Part shown: piece after piece, positions 35,265 to 43,456 of the stretch | How the letters are laid out: each line of letters begins with the position of its first letter | Position numbering within the stretch: the first letter of the stretch is position 1 | NCBI GenBank assembly: GCA_002483445.1 | Contig: DLHY01000066.1 | Span: 33,262-97,261, forward strand | Direction: 5' to 3' | Source of the DNA: Blastocatellia bacterium UBA7656 | GTDB taxonomy: Bacteria; Acidobacteriota; Blastocatellia; UBA7656 | Length of the DNA: 64,000 bases | Notes under the pieces: model-generated | Database searches by the model: none | What the model saw: the letters and a program-made list of their open reading frames with translations, nothing else | What the model was told of the DNA's origin: nothing | Translations under genes and position numbers: made by a program

Positions 35265-36252
35265 TGTTTGGCAAGAAGCTGCGTCTGCTTTTCGACACGG
35301 CGATGGAATCATACAATCAAGCCGTGTTGGAGAGACGCGCGAGATTTTGCATTCAGCAATGTCAATCGCTGACCCAACTCAGCGATGGGTTATCTCTCGC
35401 TTCCCTCCGATCAACCCCGCATTCGCAATTGCTGAAGTCGTTTGGCTCATTACTGGGCGGAATGACTCGGCATTTCTAAACTACTTCAACCAACAGTTGC
35501 CAAAATACGCGGGACGAGGTTCCACATATCACGGCGCTTACGGATATCGCCTTCGTCATCACTTAGGAATTGATCAGCTAGAGCGTGCGTATCAGGCACT
35601 CAAGGGAAAGCCATATAGCCGCCAAGCGGTTCTTCAGATTTGGGATGGAAAGGTTGACCTTCCTGATACCTCTGGCGAAGAAGCTTCTCCAGACGTACCT
35701 TGTAACATTATGTCAATACTAAAGGTGCGGCGCGGAAAGTTAGAATGGATGCAAATCCTTCGCAGCAATGATTTGTATAGAGGGCTTCCTTATAACTTAG
35801 TTCAATTCACCTCTCTGCAAGAAGTCATAGCTGGGTGGTTAGAGGTAGAAATAGGTGAATACAACCAAGTCAGCAATAGTCTCCATGTCTACAGTCAGGA
35901 CTTGGAGAACATCAGTGATTCTCTTCCAAACGAGGCAGCAGTGAACACAGATTCATTGGCTTTTGCTAAGAAAGACTCTGAAGACTCTTTTAAAGAGTTG
36001 TCGCAGCAAATTGAGTCTATAATCAATCCCAACACATCTGCTGATGAACTAATGTCAAAAGCGATCCGGCTCAATCTTCCTCAACCCTTTCGAAACATGT
36101 TTTGCCTTTTATGCGCAGAAGGGGCGCGCCGTCGTCAGCGATTTGATATGGCCAATAAAATCATGGCCGATTGTACAAACTCTGCTTATAAGCAACTCTA
36201 TGATCGTTGGCTGATGCGCTTTCTAAAACCAGCTTCATCTGTACATCCATAA
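35230..36252 (+). CDS. Thymidylate synthase homologue (second copy)
   Basis: 340 residues. Nearly all ThyA landmarks are present: INPAFAIAEVVWLITGRND, STYHGAYGYRLR, RQAVLQIWDGKVD, nucleophile C158 in VPCNIM, RSNDLYRGLPYN with the Asp and the uracil-specifying Asn, and SLHVYSQDL with His/Tyr. The C-terminal ~90 residues are extra and helical. It likely acts on dUMP, perhaps making a modified thymidylate. ATG at 35230 with GAGG before it, inside the end of the kinase gene. Last gene of the operon. Confidence 0.8.
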   Translation: MFRVFQGQTADDVWQEAASAFRHGDGIIQSSRVGETREILHSAMSIADPTQRWVISRFPPINPAFAIAEVVWLITGRNDSAFLNYFNQQLPKYAGRGSTYHGAYGYRLRHHLGIDQLERAYQALKGKPYSRQAVLQIWDGKVDLPDTSGEEASPDVPCNIMSILKVRRGKLEWMQILRSNDLYRGLPYNLVQFTSLQEVIAGWLEVEIGEYNQVSNSLHVYSQDLENISDSLPNEAAVNTDSLAFAKKDSEDSFKELSQQIESIINPNTSADELMSKAIRLNLPQPFRNMFCLLCAEGARRRQRFDMANKIMADCTNSAYKQLYDRWLMRFLKPASSVHP

Positions 36253-36393
36253 GTGGCAGGCGAAAGAGATGTGCGCAGCCGACAGGGCGCGTGGGGAGTT
36301 TTATCGCTCGACCTGCTGACCCGCGCCGCAAGCTTCGAATCGGCTCTGGTAGCCGCTTTCGCGCCGTTCTACAATGAGCGGTTTTTTCAATGA
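36253..36393 (+). pseudogene. 3' remnant of an unidentified chromosomal gene
   Basis: Directly after the cassette the sequence reads as 46 GC-rich codons (RQGAWGVLSLDLLTRAAS, then FESALVAAFAPFYNERFFQ) to a TGA. The composition returns to that of the chromosome at this point. It looks like the tail of a gene truncated when the cassette arrived; I could not find its 5' part near 30.3 kb. Confidence 0.45.
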
Positions 36394-36400
36394 AGGAATA

Positions 36401-36425
36401 AGCCGGAGAGCCAATCTCTCCGGCT
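36401..36425. terminator. Hairpin at the 3' edge of the cassette
   Basis: AGCCGGAGAG and CTCTCCGGCT form a 10-bp stem with a CCAAT loop. There is no T-run, so it may be a weak or factor-dependent terminator. The rest of the 36394-36609 gap shows nothing recognisable beyond short unsupported frames. Confidence 0.5.
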
Positions 36426-36609
36426 GTGGAGAGGATGATCGGGAATGTCCCGTGTCTGATGAGCTTTCAGTTCGTGTCTATCCCGATAATGTCGCGCGGC
36501 TCGCGTTTTATTCCCGCCGCTTCCGAATCGTTTGGAGGCATTCGTTGACATAGCGCGAGTCGCTGTTGTTAAATGGAGTGGTCGCTGAGAAGCGGCTCAC
36601 GAATTCAGT

Positions 36610-36978
36610 ATGAGAAGCAGACGCGCAAAATCGCTATTAGGCATGAGACCGGCAAGAACGGTGGCGATCCTTTGCCTCATCGCTCACGCGCTGCTCGTCA
36701 ACGCAATTCACTTTCACATAACCGGCTGTCAGGAAATTGCGCCTAATGGCCCGACCCTCACGGCATCGCATCAGAGTGATTCAAACAGTCCTTTTGCGGG
36801 CGGCCACACTGAATGTCTTTCGTGCCGGTTGCAGCGCAATTTCGTCTCTGATGTTCGCCCGATCTCTTTATTCTTCGATTCCCTTCCCGAACCGCTGGCG
36901 CGGGAGCTTTTAATATCAGAGCCTCGCCTTCAAATCTCTTTCTCGATTTTCTCCTCGCGCGCTCCGCCGATTGTCTGA
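36610..36978 (+). CDS. DUF2946-like small membrane/secreted protein
   Basis: 122 residues: a basic N-terminus, one hydrophobic segment (VAILCLIAHALLVNAIHFH), then His/Cys-rich loops (FHITGCQ and GGHTECLSCRLQ) and a second short hydrophobic stretch. This resembles DUF2946-type proteins often placed beside metal-related TonB receptors. The His/Cys content suggests metal binding. It precedes the TonB receptor by 127 bases in the same direction. Family assignment is tentative. Confidence 0.55.
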   Translation: MRSRRAKSLLGMRPARTVAILCLIAHALLVNAIHFHITGCQEIAPNGPTLTASHQSDSNSPFAGGHTECLSCRLQRNFVSDVRPISLFFDSLPEPLARELLISEPRLQISFSIFSSRAPPIV

Positions 36979-37105
36979 ACACCCCAGAGCGAATCGCTCC
37001 TCGACGCGCGCCCAGTGGACGTGTGGCGTCGTGGAATGGTCGCGTACCGCCAGATCGCTTTCGATCTGAAGAAAACGTGTTCATACATTCGGAGGAAAAT
37101 TCCTG

Positions 37106-39313
37106 ATGCGCAAACATACAATCGGCCTTCTCATTCTGGCGATGCTTTCGAGCGCGTCGCCTAGTGCTGCTCAATCTAACGCCTCACTGCGCGGCAAGGT
37201 GACGCTTGCCGTCGAAGGCACTCCCATGCACAACGTCATAGTCTCGATAGTTCAGTTGAAGCGTTCCGTTGAAACTGATGACGATGGGGTTTATCAGTTT
37301 ACAGACCTGCCTCCGGGCAACTACACCGTTTTGGCTCACATTGAAGGATTCCCCGATGCGATAAAATCAGTGCAGGTCAGCGGCGCGACTACGCTCGACA
37401 TCGAGATGAAACTTTCAGGGCCGCGAGAACAAATAACAGTCACCGCAAGCGGCAGCGAGCAGCTTACATCCCAGGCATTTCAATCGGTGACGACTCTCGA
37501 TTCCACCAGCCTCGTCGAAAAAGCTTCTTCTTCCATCGGCGAAGTGCTTGACCGCGAGCCGGGAGTGGCCAAGCGCAGTTTCGGCCCCGGCTCTGCGCGC
37601 CCCGTCATTCGCGGATTCGACGGAGACCGCGTGCTGGTGCTTCAGGACGGCATACGCACAGGCTCGCTCGGCTCGCAATCAGGCGATCACGGCGAGCCTA
37701 TAGATGTCCTGTCTCTCGAAAGGCTCGAAGTTCTCAAAGGCCCGGCCACTCTTCTCTATGGCAGCAACGCCATAGGCGGAGTCGTCAATGCCATCACCGG
37801 ACACGACTATGCGCACACGGGAGTGCGCGGCTACTTCACCGGTCTGGGAGGAACAGCCAACAGTCAGGGCGGATTGAGCGGCGGCATCGAGTACGGAATA
37901 GGCAAATGGATGATATGGGGAAACGCCAGCGGCCAGCGAACGGGCGATTACAACACGCCTGTGGGAGAAGTGCCTAACTCGAAAACCCGCGCCGCATCAG
38001 GAGTCGCAGGCTTTGGCCGCTACGGCGACAAATCTTTCTTCTCGCTCAACTATGGATATGATAACCGACGATACGGAGTCCCTTTTGCCGCATCATTCGA
38101 GGGCGAAGCAGAACCGGTCGCGGCAGCCGAAGAGGAAGCGATAGACCTCAAGATGCGCCGCCACGACATAAAATTCACGGGTGGCCTTCGCGATACAGGC
38201 AGATTCATCGACTCGTTCAAACTCACGCTCACCTACAGCGATTACGAACACAAGGAACTGGAAGGCGAGACAGTCGGGACGACATTCCGAAACAAGGTCT
38301 TCAACTATCGCGGTCAGTTCGAGCAACAAAAAAAGGGCAGGTGGTCGGGCAGTTTCGGATTCGAAGGATTGGTTCGAGACTATAACACGGTCGGGGCCGA
38401 GGCTCTCGCTCCGCCCGTAGATCAAAAAACCTTCTCCGCTTTCGCTCTCCAGGAAATCGATTACGAAAGGGTGAAGTTCCAGTTCGGCGCAAGGGTCGAG
38501 CGCAACAGTTACAACCCGGATGGATTGCGCGACCGCGCGTTCACAGGGTTTTCCGGCGCGGCTGGCGTAAGAGTCGGTCTCTGGAAAGAAGGCGCAGTGG
38601 TGGCCAACTACACACACTCGTATCGCGCGCCCGCGCTCGAAGAGCTTTACAATTTCGGGCCTCACGTCGGCAATCTCACCTTTGAAATCGGAAATCCCAA
38701 TCTCAAACGCGAGGCCAGCAACGGTATTGATCTTTCGCTCAGGCATACGGCCAGTCGCGTGAGAGCGGAAGCGAATTTCTATTACTACCGCATCAGCGAT
38801 TTCGTCTTCCTCGCTCCGACCGGGGAGATTGAGGACAACCTCATCGTCGCCGATTACCTGCAAGACGACAGTCGCTTTGTGGGAACCGAGCTTAACTTCG
38901 ATGTGAATCTGCATCGATACATCTGGCTCAACACGAGTCTGGATTATGTCGATGCAGAGCTTTCCAGAGGGCTTGGGTCGCTTGCAGCGGGGACGCCTCT
39001 TCCGAGGATTTCGCCCTTGCGCGGCGCGGTCGGGCTGGAGTTCAGTTACAAGGGCTTGAGCGTCAGGCCCGAAGCGGTGATGGTCAGAGATCAGGATCAG
39101 ACATTCCCGACCGAGACGCGCACGGCAGGCTATGCTCTCTTCAATGTGTCGGCTTCCTACAGCATCCCGCGCCAGCACTTCGCGCACATCATTTCGGTCA
39201 ACGCCTTCAACCTCGGCGACCGGCTCTATCGCAATCACCTGTCGTTCATCAAGGAGCTTGCTCCTGAGATTGGTCGAGGAGTGAGGGTGAGCTACACGAT
39301 GAGGTTCTTCTAA
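37106..39313 (+). CDS. TonB-dependent receptor with carboxypeptidase-like N-terminal domain
   Basis: A 735-residue outer-membrane receptor. After a signal peptide (to about residue 22) comes a carboxypeptidase regulatory-like beta domain (ASLRGKVTLAVEGTPMHNV... about 25-105), then the plug (VIRGFDGDRVLVLQDGIR and LEVLKGPATLLYGSNAIGG) and a 22-strand barrel ending in a C-terminal Phe (MRFF). A His/acidic-rich loop is not obvious. With the His/Cys protein upstream, metal uptake (Zn or Cu) is a reasonable guess. GGAGGAAAA lies before the ATG. Confidence 0.9.
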   Translation: MRKHTIGLLILAMLSSASPSAAQSNASLRGKVTLAVEGTPMHNVIVSIVQLKRSVETDDDGVYQFTDLPPGNYTVLAHIEGFPDAIKSVQVSGATTLDIEMKLSGPREQITVTASGSEQLTSQAFQSVTTLDSTSLVEKASSSIGEVLDREPGVAKRSFGPGSARPVIRGFDGDRVLVLQDGIRTGSLGSQSGDHGEPIDVLSLERLEVLKGPATLLYGSNAIGGVVNAITGHDYAHTGVRGYFTGLGGTANSQGGLSGGIEYGIGKWMIWGNASGQRTGDYNTPVGEVPNSKTRAASGVAGFGRYGDKSFFSLNYGYDNRRYGVPFAASFEGEAEPVAAAEEEAIDLKMRRHDIKFTGGLRDTGRFIDSFKLTLTYSDYEHKELEGETVGTTFRNKVFNYRGQFEQQKKGRWSGSFGFEGLVRDYNTVGAEALAPPVDQKTFSAFALQEIDYERVKFQFGARVERNSYNPDGLRDRAFTGFSGAAGVRVGLWKEGAVVANYTHSYRAPALEELYNFGPHVGNLTFEIGNPNLKREASNGIDLSLRHTASRVRAEANFYYYRISDFVFLAPTGEIEDNLIVADYLQDDSRFVGTELNFDVNLHRYIWLNTSLDYVDAELSRGLGSLAAGTPLPRISPLRGAVGLEFSYKGLSVRPEAVMVRDQDQTFPTETRTAGYALFNVSASYSIPRQHFAHIISVNAFNLGDRLYRNHLSFIKELAPEIGRGVRVSYTMRFF

Positions 39314-39321
39314 TCTTCAGA

Positions 39322-39359
39322 CTGCGCCTCCGCATTTTTTTCGAGATGCGGAGGCGCAG
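39322..39359. terminator. Terminator-like hairpin after the receptor gene
   Basis: CTGCGCCTCCGCAT and ATGCGGAGGCGCAG form a perfect 14-bp stem; the ten-base loop contains the T-run. Starts nine bases after the receptor stop codon. Confidence 0.7.
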
Positions 39360-39480
39360 GATCAATAGTTAAGGGCAGCTTTGGCAGAGTCGGCGATTGA
39401 CCGGGTGCGCAAGATCGGTATTCGCTCTGACCGCATTGCTGCTCGCAGAGTCAGCTTTCTTCAGGCGCTAACTTCAGCCT

Positions 39481-39562
39481 GTACCATGTCGCCCGCGTCT
39501 GACCATGTTTGGAAATATGCTGAGACTCGGTCAATTCTCGCAATCGCAATGAGCAGCTACTC
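39481..39562 (+). repeat. 82-bp direct repeat, copy 1
   Basis: From gtaccatgtcgcccgcgtct to gcaatgagcagctactc. About 90% identical to the copy at 40097-40178. The two copies flank the orphan xisI-like gene in the same orientation. The remaining bases between 39360 and 39660 hold no convincing gene. Confidence 0.9.
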
Positions 39563-39660
39563 GACATGTTTCCGGCGATATTCGGATGCATGAGCAGGAT
39601 GCTGATTAAGCCTCTGCGCCGCGAACGATGCGCTCACGAAGCTGACACTTCGAGAGTCGT

Positions 39661-39996
39661 TCAGGCAACAGAGTATTCGGTAAACGGTCTGACATCCGGC
39701 GGCTGAAATCCAAGCACGATGTCGCTTTTCGGAATCCCGGCGGCTTCCAGATCAGTAGCTATGCCGTACTCGATCCCGTCTTCCTGAATCCAGACCTTGC
39801 CGTCGATGATTTCCAGATGAACGACGATGCAGTCGATATGTCTGGCTCCTTCCCACCCCTCTCTGACGATCAAATAATTGTCGGAGTTGCGGTCGAACAC
39901 CGTGCGATCCTTGAGGTGCGCCGGGTGATGCGGAATTGACACGATTCGGGTCAAAGCTCGTTCGATAATTTCGCGGTATCGGTTCAGGGTATCCAT
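39661..39996 (-). CDS. XisI-family protein (fdxN element excision controlling factor)
   Basis: 111 residues, exactly the family length, with typical blocks MDTLNRYREIIERAL, HIDCIVVHLEIIDGKVWIQ, EDGIEYGIATDLEAAGIP and SDIVLGFQPPDVRPFTEYSV. XisI together with the nuclease-like XisH controls excision of the Anabaena fdxN element, but many copies occur alone in other bacteria with unknown role. No xisH lies next to it here. ATG at 39996 with AGGAGG before it. Sits between two copies of an 82-bp direct repeat. Confidence 0.88.
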   Translation of the reverse strand: MDTLNRYREIIERALTRIVSIPHHPAHLKDRTVFDRNSDNYLIVREGWEGARHIDCIVVHLEIIDGKVWIQEDGIEYGIATDLEAAGIPKSDIVLGFQPPDVRPFTEYSVA

Positions 39997-40096
39997 AGCA
40001 CAACCTCCTGAGAAGACGTGATCGTGATAAAAATCTTTCGCTGGCATCGGCCTTATTTTATGAGGGCTGCATGTGTTATTCCAGTGAAAAGAGCGC

Positions 40097-40178
40097 GTAC
40101 CACGTCGCCTGCGCCTGACCGTGTTTGGAAATATGCTGCGATACGGTCAATTCTCGCAATCGCAATGAGCAGCCACTC
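40097..40178 (+). repeat. 82-bp direct repeat, copy 2
   Basis: From gtaccacgtcgcctgcgcct to gcaatgagcagccactc. Partner of 39481-39562 with roughly seven mismatches. It is followed almost at once by a perfect palindrome that interrupts the downstream similarity with copy 1. Confidence 0.9.
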
Positions 40179-40184
40179 TGCTTG

Positions 40185-40217
40185 ACGTGTTAAGAAAATC
40201 GGATTTTCTTAACACGT
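40185..40217. repeat. Perfect 33-base palindrome
   Basis: ACGTGTTAAGAAAATC, one G, then its exact complement GATTTTCTTAACACGT: 16-bp arms around a single base. Absent from the corresponding position after repeat copy 1. Could be a cruciform/terminator-like hairpin or protein-binding site. Confidence 0.9.
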
Positions 40218-40293
40218 TGTCGGAGATATGAGTAATTTTTCGAGGTTTCCTAACATATATTCGGCGTCAAGCGTAACTTTTTCAACTTACTGC

Positions 40294-41418
40294 TCACGAT
40301 GATTCAATCAACGGGGTGTCGTTTCCAGTATCGTTTCCGTGATGCGCATGGATGAATAAATCAAACAATGGCTCGTTGAGATAAAAATTGCTCCGCCCTA
40401 TCCTGAGTAATTTCAGATAGCCTCTCTCAACCAGTTGCTTCAAATATTGCGATGCGGTTTGACGGGTGACGCCCAATTCTTTTTCGATAAACTCAATCTT
40501 GGTATACGGATGCCGAAACAGATTGTTGAGCAAATCCTGACTGTACAGTTTGGGCAGTTCGCGTCTCAGCCTCTGTTTGTAATCCGCCATCATTCTTCTT
40601 ATTTGCTCAATGAGAAAGATCGTTCGCACGGCGGTTTCTTCAATGCCTGTCAACATAAAAATGATCCAGCTTTCCCATTCGCCCGTGTCCCGGACAGCTT
40701 GCAGGAAACTGTAATAGTCGGCTTTGTTTTGAATGATGAAACGACTCATATACAGCACGGGCAAATCAAGTAAATCTTTGATGACCAGATACAGGATATT
40801 GATAATTCGCCCCGTGCGACCGTTGCCATCATAAAAAGGATGAATGCTTTCGAACTGATGGTGAATGATCGCTAATTTAACCAGTGGATCAAGGTCGCTC
40901 AACGAATCATCATTGATAAAAAGATTCAGATTTTGCATCAACCGATTGATGGAATCATACTCTTGCGGCGGCGTATAAACCGTTTCGCCTGTTTGTTGGT
41001 TCTTCAGAGCCGTTCCTGGCAGTCTTCGATAACCGGCACGGTTTTGTTCAAGTTCTTCCTGGATTTCCAGGATGTGATTGTCAGTCAGAATCTTATTGTG
41101 CCGGACGAGTTCAAAGCCCTTGCGGAGAGCGCGGGCATAATTCTGCACCTCTTTCGCGCCTGGGCTTGTAAGATGTTCAATGAACAATTCGGCCTTAAAC
41201 AGTTCATCGTGCGAGGTAATAATATTTTCAATCGCCGAACTGTCTTTGGCCTCTTGCAACGTCAGCGTGTTAATCAAAATGCTCTCGTTCGGGATCGTGC
41301 GCGCAACGCCTTTCAATTCTGCCAACCTGCGATGCGCCGCCGCCGCTTGCTTCAGCACGACTTTCGTTTCAACGTCACACGTTAAAGGCAGCAGAGCGAT
41401 TTTGTAGTTACTAACCAT
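40294..41418 (-). CDS. Fic-domain protein (class II) with winged-helix C-terminus
   Basis: 374 residues. The Fic core motif HPFYDGNGRTGR lies near residue 197, with the catalytic His and the NGR nucleotide site intact. The inhibitory helix motif SSAIEN (about 60-65), matching (S/T)xxxE(G/N), places it in class II, with the lid on the N-terminal side. The last ~70 residues form a winged HTH (FIEKELGVTRQTASQYLKQL). It probably AMPylates a target, possibly itself or a DNA-bound partner. Common in accessory regions; no antitoxin partner seen. Confidence 0.9.
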   Translation of the reverse strand: MVSNYKIALLPLTCDVETKVVLKQAAAAHRRLAELKGVARTIPNESILINTLTLQEAKDSSAIENIITSHDELFKAELFIEHLTSPGAKEVQNYARALRKGFELVRHNKILTDNHILEIQEELEQNRAGYRRLPGTALKNQQTGETVYTPPQEYDSINRLMQNLNLFINDDSLSDLDPLVKLAIIHHQFESIHPFYDGNGRTGRIINILYLVIKDLLDLPVLYMSRFIIQNKADYYSFLQAVRDTGEWESWIIFMLTGIEETAVRTIFLIEQIRRMMADYKQRLRRELPKLYSQDLLNNLFRHPYTKIEFIEKELGVTRQTASQYLKQLVERGYLKLLRIGRSNFYLNEPLFDLFIHAHHGNDTGNDTPLIESS

Positions 41419-41677
41419 TTGACACCATTATTTTCGAGAGTTTCTCAACAATTCAAGCATTCAGCGATTGTTCTTCCATTTTCGTTGTTTCCGCCATCGC
41501 CAGCGTTTTCCTGTTTGCTCCTTGAAATAGCCGCATCATACCCGATTTTACTCGATTCCGCTTAGGCTCGAACCTGCCGCGCGTTTCCATTCGAGAAGCC
41601 GATTTGAACTCCATCCGATCAGACTATAAACTTGTCGGTCTGATTCCACACGAAAACCGACTCGAGGAGAAAACGAT

Positions 41678-42478
41678 TTGAATTCAGATATTGATGAAGC
41701 GGCTCTCGCCACAGTAGTTGAGCGAATAAGGACGGGGCTTGAGATAGCTACCGAAATAGGGCGCTCTTTTTTGGGAAGAAACCTGAGCGTCGATTACAAG
41801 GTCGGTGACGATCCTGTGACGGAAGCTGATCGCTCGATCAATGACACGCTTCGCGAAATCCTCCCGCGCGACGATGAAGGATGGCTCTCGGAAGAAACCG
41901 CTGATGATCTGATCAGGCTGGAAAAAAATTCTCTCTGGGTCGTCGATCCCATAGACGGCACCCGCGAATTCGTCTCAGGCATTCCTGAATGGGCGATCTC
42001 GATAGGCTATGTGAAAGACGGGCGAGCGGTCGCGGGCGGCGTGAGCAATCCCGCGACGGGCGAAGTCATCATCGGATCGATTACGAGCGGAGTGACCTAC
42101 AACGGTCGACCCGCGAGAATGAGCGCGGCGCAGAACCTCGAAGGCGCTGTCGTTCTCGCCAGCCGCAGCGAGGTCAAGCGCGGCGAGTGGGAACGATTCA
42201 TCCAATCAGGTTTCATCATCAGGCCCATCGGATCGATTGCTTACAAACTCGCCCTCGTCGCCGCAGGGATAGCTGACGCGACGTGGACTTTAGTCGATAA
42301 GTACGAATGGGATATAGCCGCAGGCGTCGCCCTGATTCAGTCCGCAGGAGGCGTTGCGCGCGGTGCGCAAAATACCGAACTTCAATTCAACAAACAAGAC
42401 CCTTTGCTTAACGGCCTTCTGGCATATCCCGCTTCCCTGAAGGATGAAATAGAAACACTGCTCGGCCTTAAATGCTGA
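41678..42478 (+). CDS. CysQ/inositol-monophosphatase family phosphatase
   Basis: 266 residues of the lithium-sensitive phosphatase family, which includes 3'(2'),5'-bisphosphate nucleotidase (CysQ) and inositol or histidinol phosphatases. Metal-binding motifs: DPVTEADRS, LSEETADD and WVVDPIDGTREFVSG; C-terminal YEWDIAAGVALIQSAGG. TTG start at 41678 with GAGGAGA eight bases before. PAP degradation would fit the sulfotransferase gene at 43457, but substrate is not readable. Confidence 0.82.
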   Translation: MNSDIDEAALATVVERIRTGLEIATEIGRSFLGRNLSVDYKVGDDPVTEADRSINDTLREILPRDDEGWLSEETADDLIRLEKNSLWVVDPIDGTREFVSGIPEWAISIGYVKDGRAVAGGVSNPATGEVIIGSITSGVTYNGRPARMSAAQNLEGAVVLASRSEVKRGEWERFIQSGFIIRPIGSIAYKLALVAAGIADATWTLVDKYEWDIAAGVALIQSAGGVARGAQNTELQFNKQDPLLNGLLAYPASLKDEIETLLGLKC

Positions 42479-42608
42479 CTGGACGCAGCGAAAACCTCAC
42501 GGCTATAATTCACGCCCTTCAGAGTTGGCGACTCTCGCGCAGTCATATCGAGAGTCGAACAGTGGAACTCTTGTCAGTCGTTAAAATCAAATCGGAAACA
42601 TTCGACAC

Positions 42609-43415
42609 ATGAGAAAATTTTTCGCAGCGACGATCATCCTGTGGCTTGCCGTCTCTGCTTTCGCGCAACAATCCGTGAAGCCCATTCAGGACAACAGCTT
42701 TCTGCTCGAAGAAGCCTACAATCAGGAGAAAGGCGTCATTCAGCATATCAACGCCTTTCAGCGACTCAGAGGCGGCAACTGGATTTACACCTTCACAGAG
42801 GAATGGCCTGTGACGAGTCAACGTCATCAACTCAGTATCACGCTTCCGGCTCTCAGTCTCGATTCAAATCAAGGGCTTGGCGACATCGCGCTCAATTATC
42901 GCTATCAACTGATGGGAAGCGGCGACACTCGTCTGGCCATCTCGCCGCGCGCATCCATTCTCTTCCCGACAGGCGACGAGAAGGAAAACCTCGGCGCGGG
43001 CGGCGTCGGCTTGCAATTCAATCTTCCCGTCAGCGCGGTGATTCACCCCAGGTTAGTGACGCACTGGAACGCGGGAACGACCGTGACGCCTTCGGCTAAA
43101 AATGCCGCGGGAGTTGAGGACAACAAAGCGGATTTCAACCTCGGCCAGAGTTTTATATGGCTGGCGCACCAGAATTTCAACGTGATGTTTGAAACCGTGT
43201 GGAACAGCTTCGAGTCAATCGAAAGCCGGGGCGTGAAGACTCGCACGAGCAGCTTGTTCATCAATCCGGGAGTCCGCTGGGCGCACAATTTCAAGAGCGG
43301 GCTTCAGATAGTTCCCGGCATCGCCTTTCCCACGGGGCTAGGCTCATCGAACGGCGAGCGCGGAGTCTTTCTCTATATCAGCTTCGAGCATCCTTTCGGC
43401 AAGCAGGGCAACTAG
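42609..43415 (+). CDS. Outer-membrane beta-barrel protein (phenol-degradation MetA/transporter-like)
   Basis: 268 residues with a signal peptide (cleavage after SAFA, about 19). The rest alternates polar and hydrophobic residues in beta strands (LGDIALNYRYQLMGSGDTRLAISPRASILFPTG) and ends in an aromatic-rich strand (VFLYISFEHPFG). The pattern resembles the MetA-pathway/transporter outer-membrane family. Probably a small outer-membrane channel; function unknown. No clear ribosome-binding site. Confidence 0.6.
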   Translation: MRKFFAATIILWLAVSAFAQQSVKPIQDNSFLLEEAYNQEKGVIQHINAFQRLRGGNWIYTFTEEWPVTSQRHQLSITLPALSLDSNQGLGDIALNYRYQLMGSGDTRLAISPRASILFPTGDEKENLGAGGVGLQFNLPVSAVIHPRLVTHWNAGTTVTPSAKNAAGVEDNKADFNLGQSFIWLAHQNFNVMFETVWNSFESIESRGVKTRTSSLFINPGVRWAHNFKSGLQIVPGIAFPTGLGSSNGERGVFLYISFEHPFGKQGN

Positions 43416-43456
43416 AGCTTTGCTCTCTGTCTGACGAAATGGAATAATGCTCGGCT

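Noticed and set aside
36455..36545. Minus-strand micro-ORF ending in REPRDIIGIDTN
   Set aside because: Protein-like end but only about 24 codons after its ATG and no ribosome-binding site; cannot be separated from chance or a gene relic.
39381..39593. Possible 70-residue protein after the TonB receptor
   Set aside because: Most of it is the 82-bp direct repeat, which recurs at 40097 without an open frame of the same extent.
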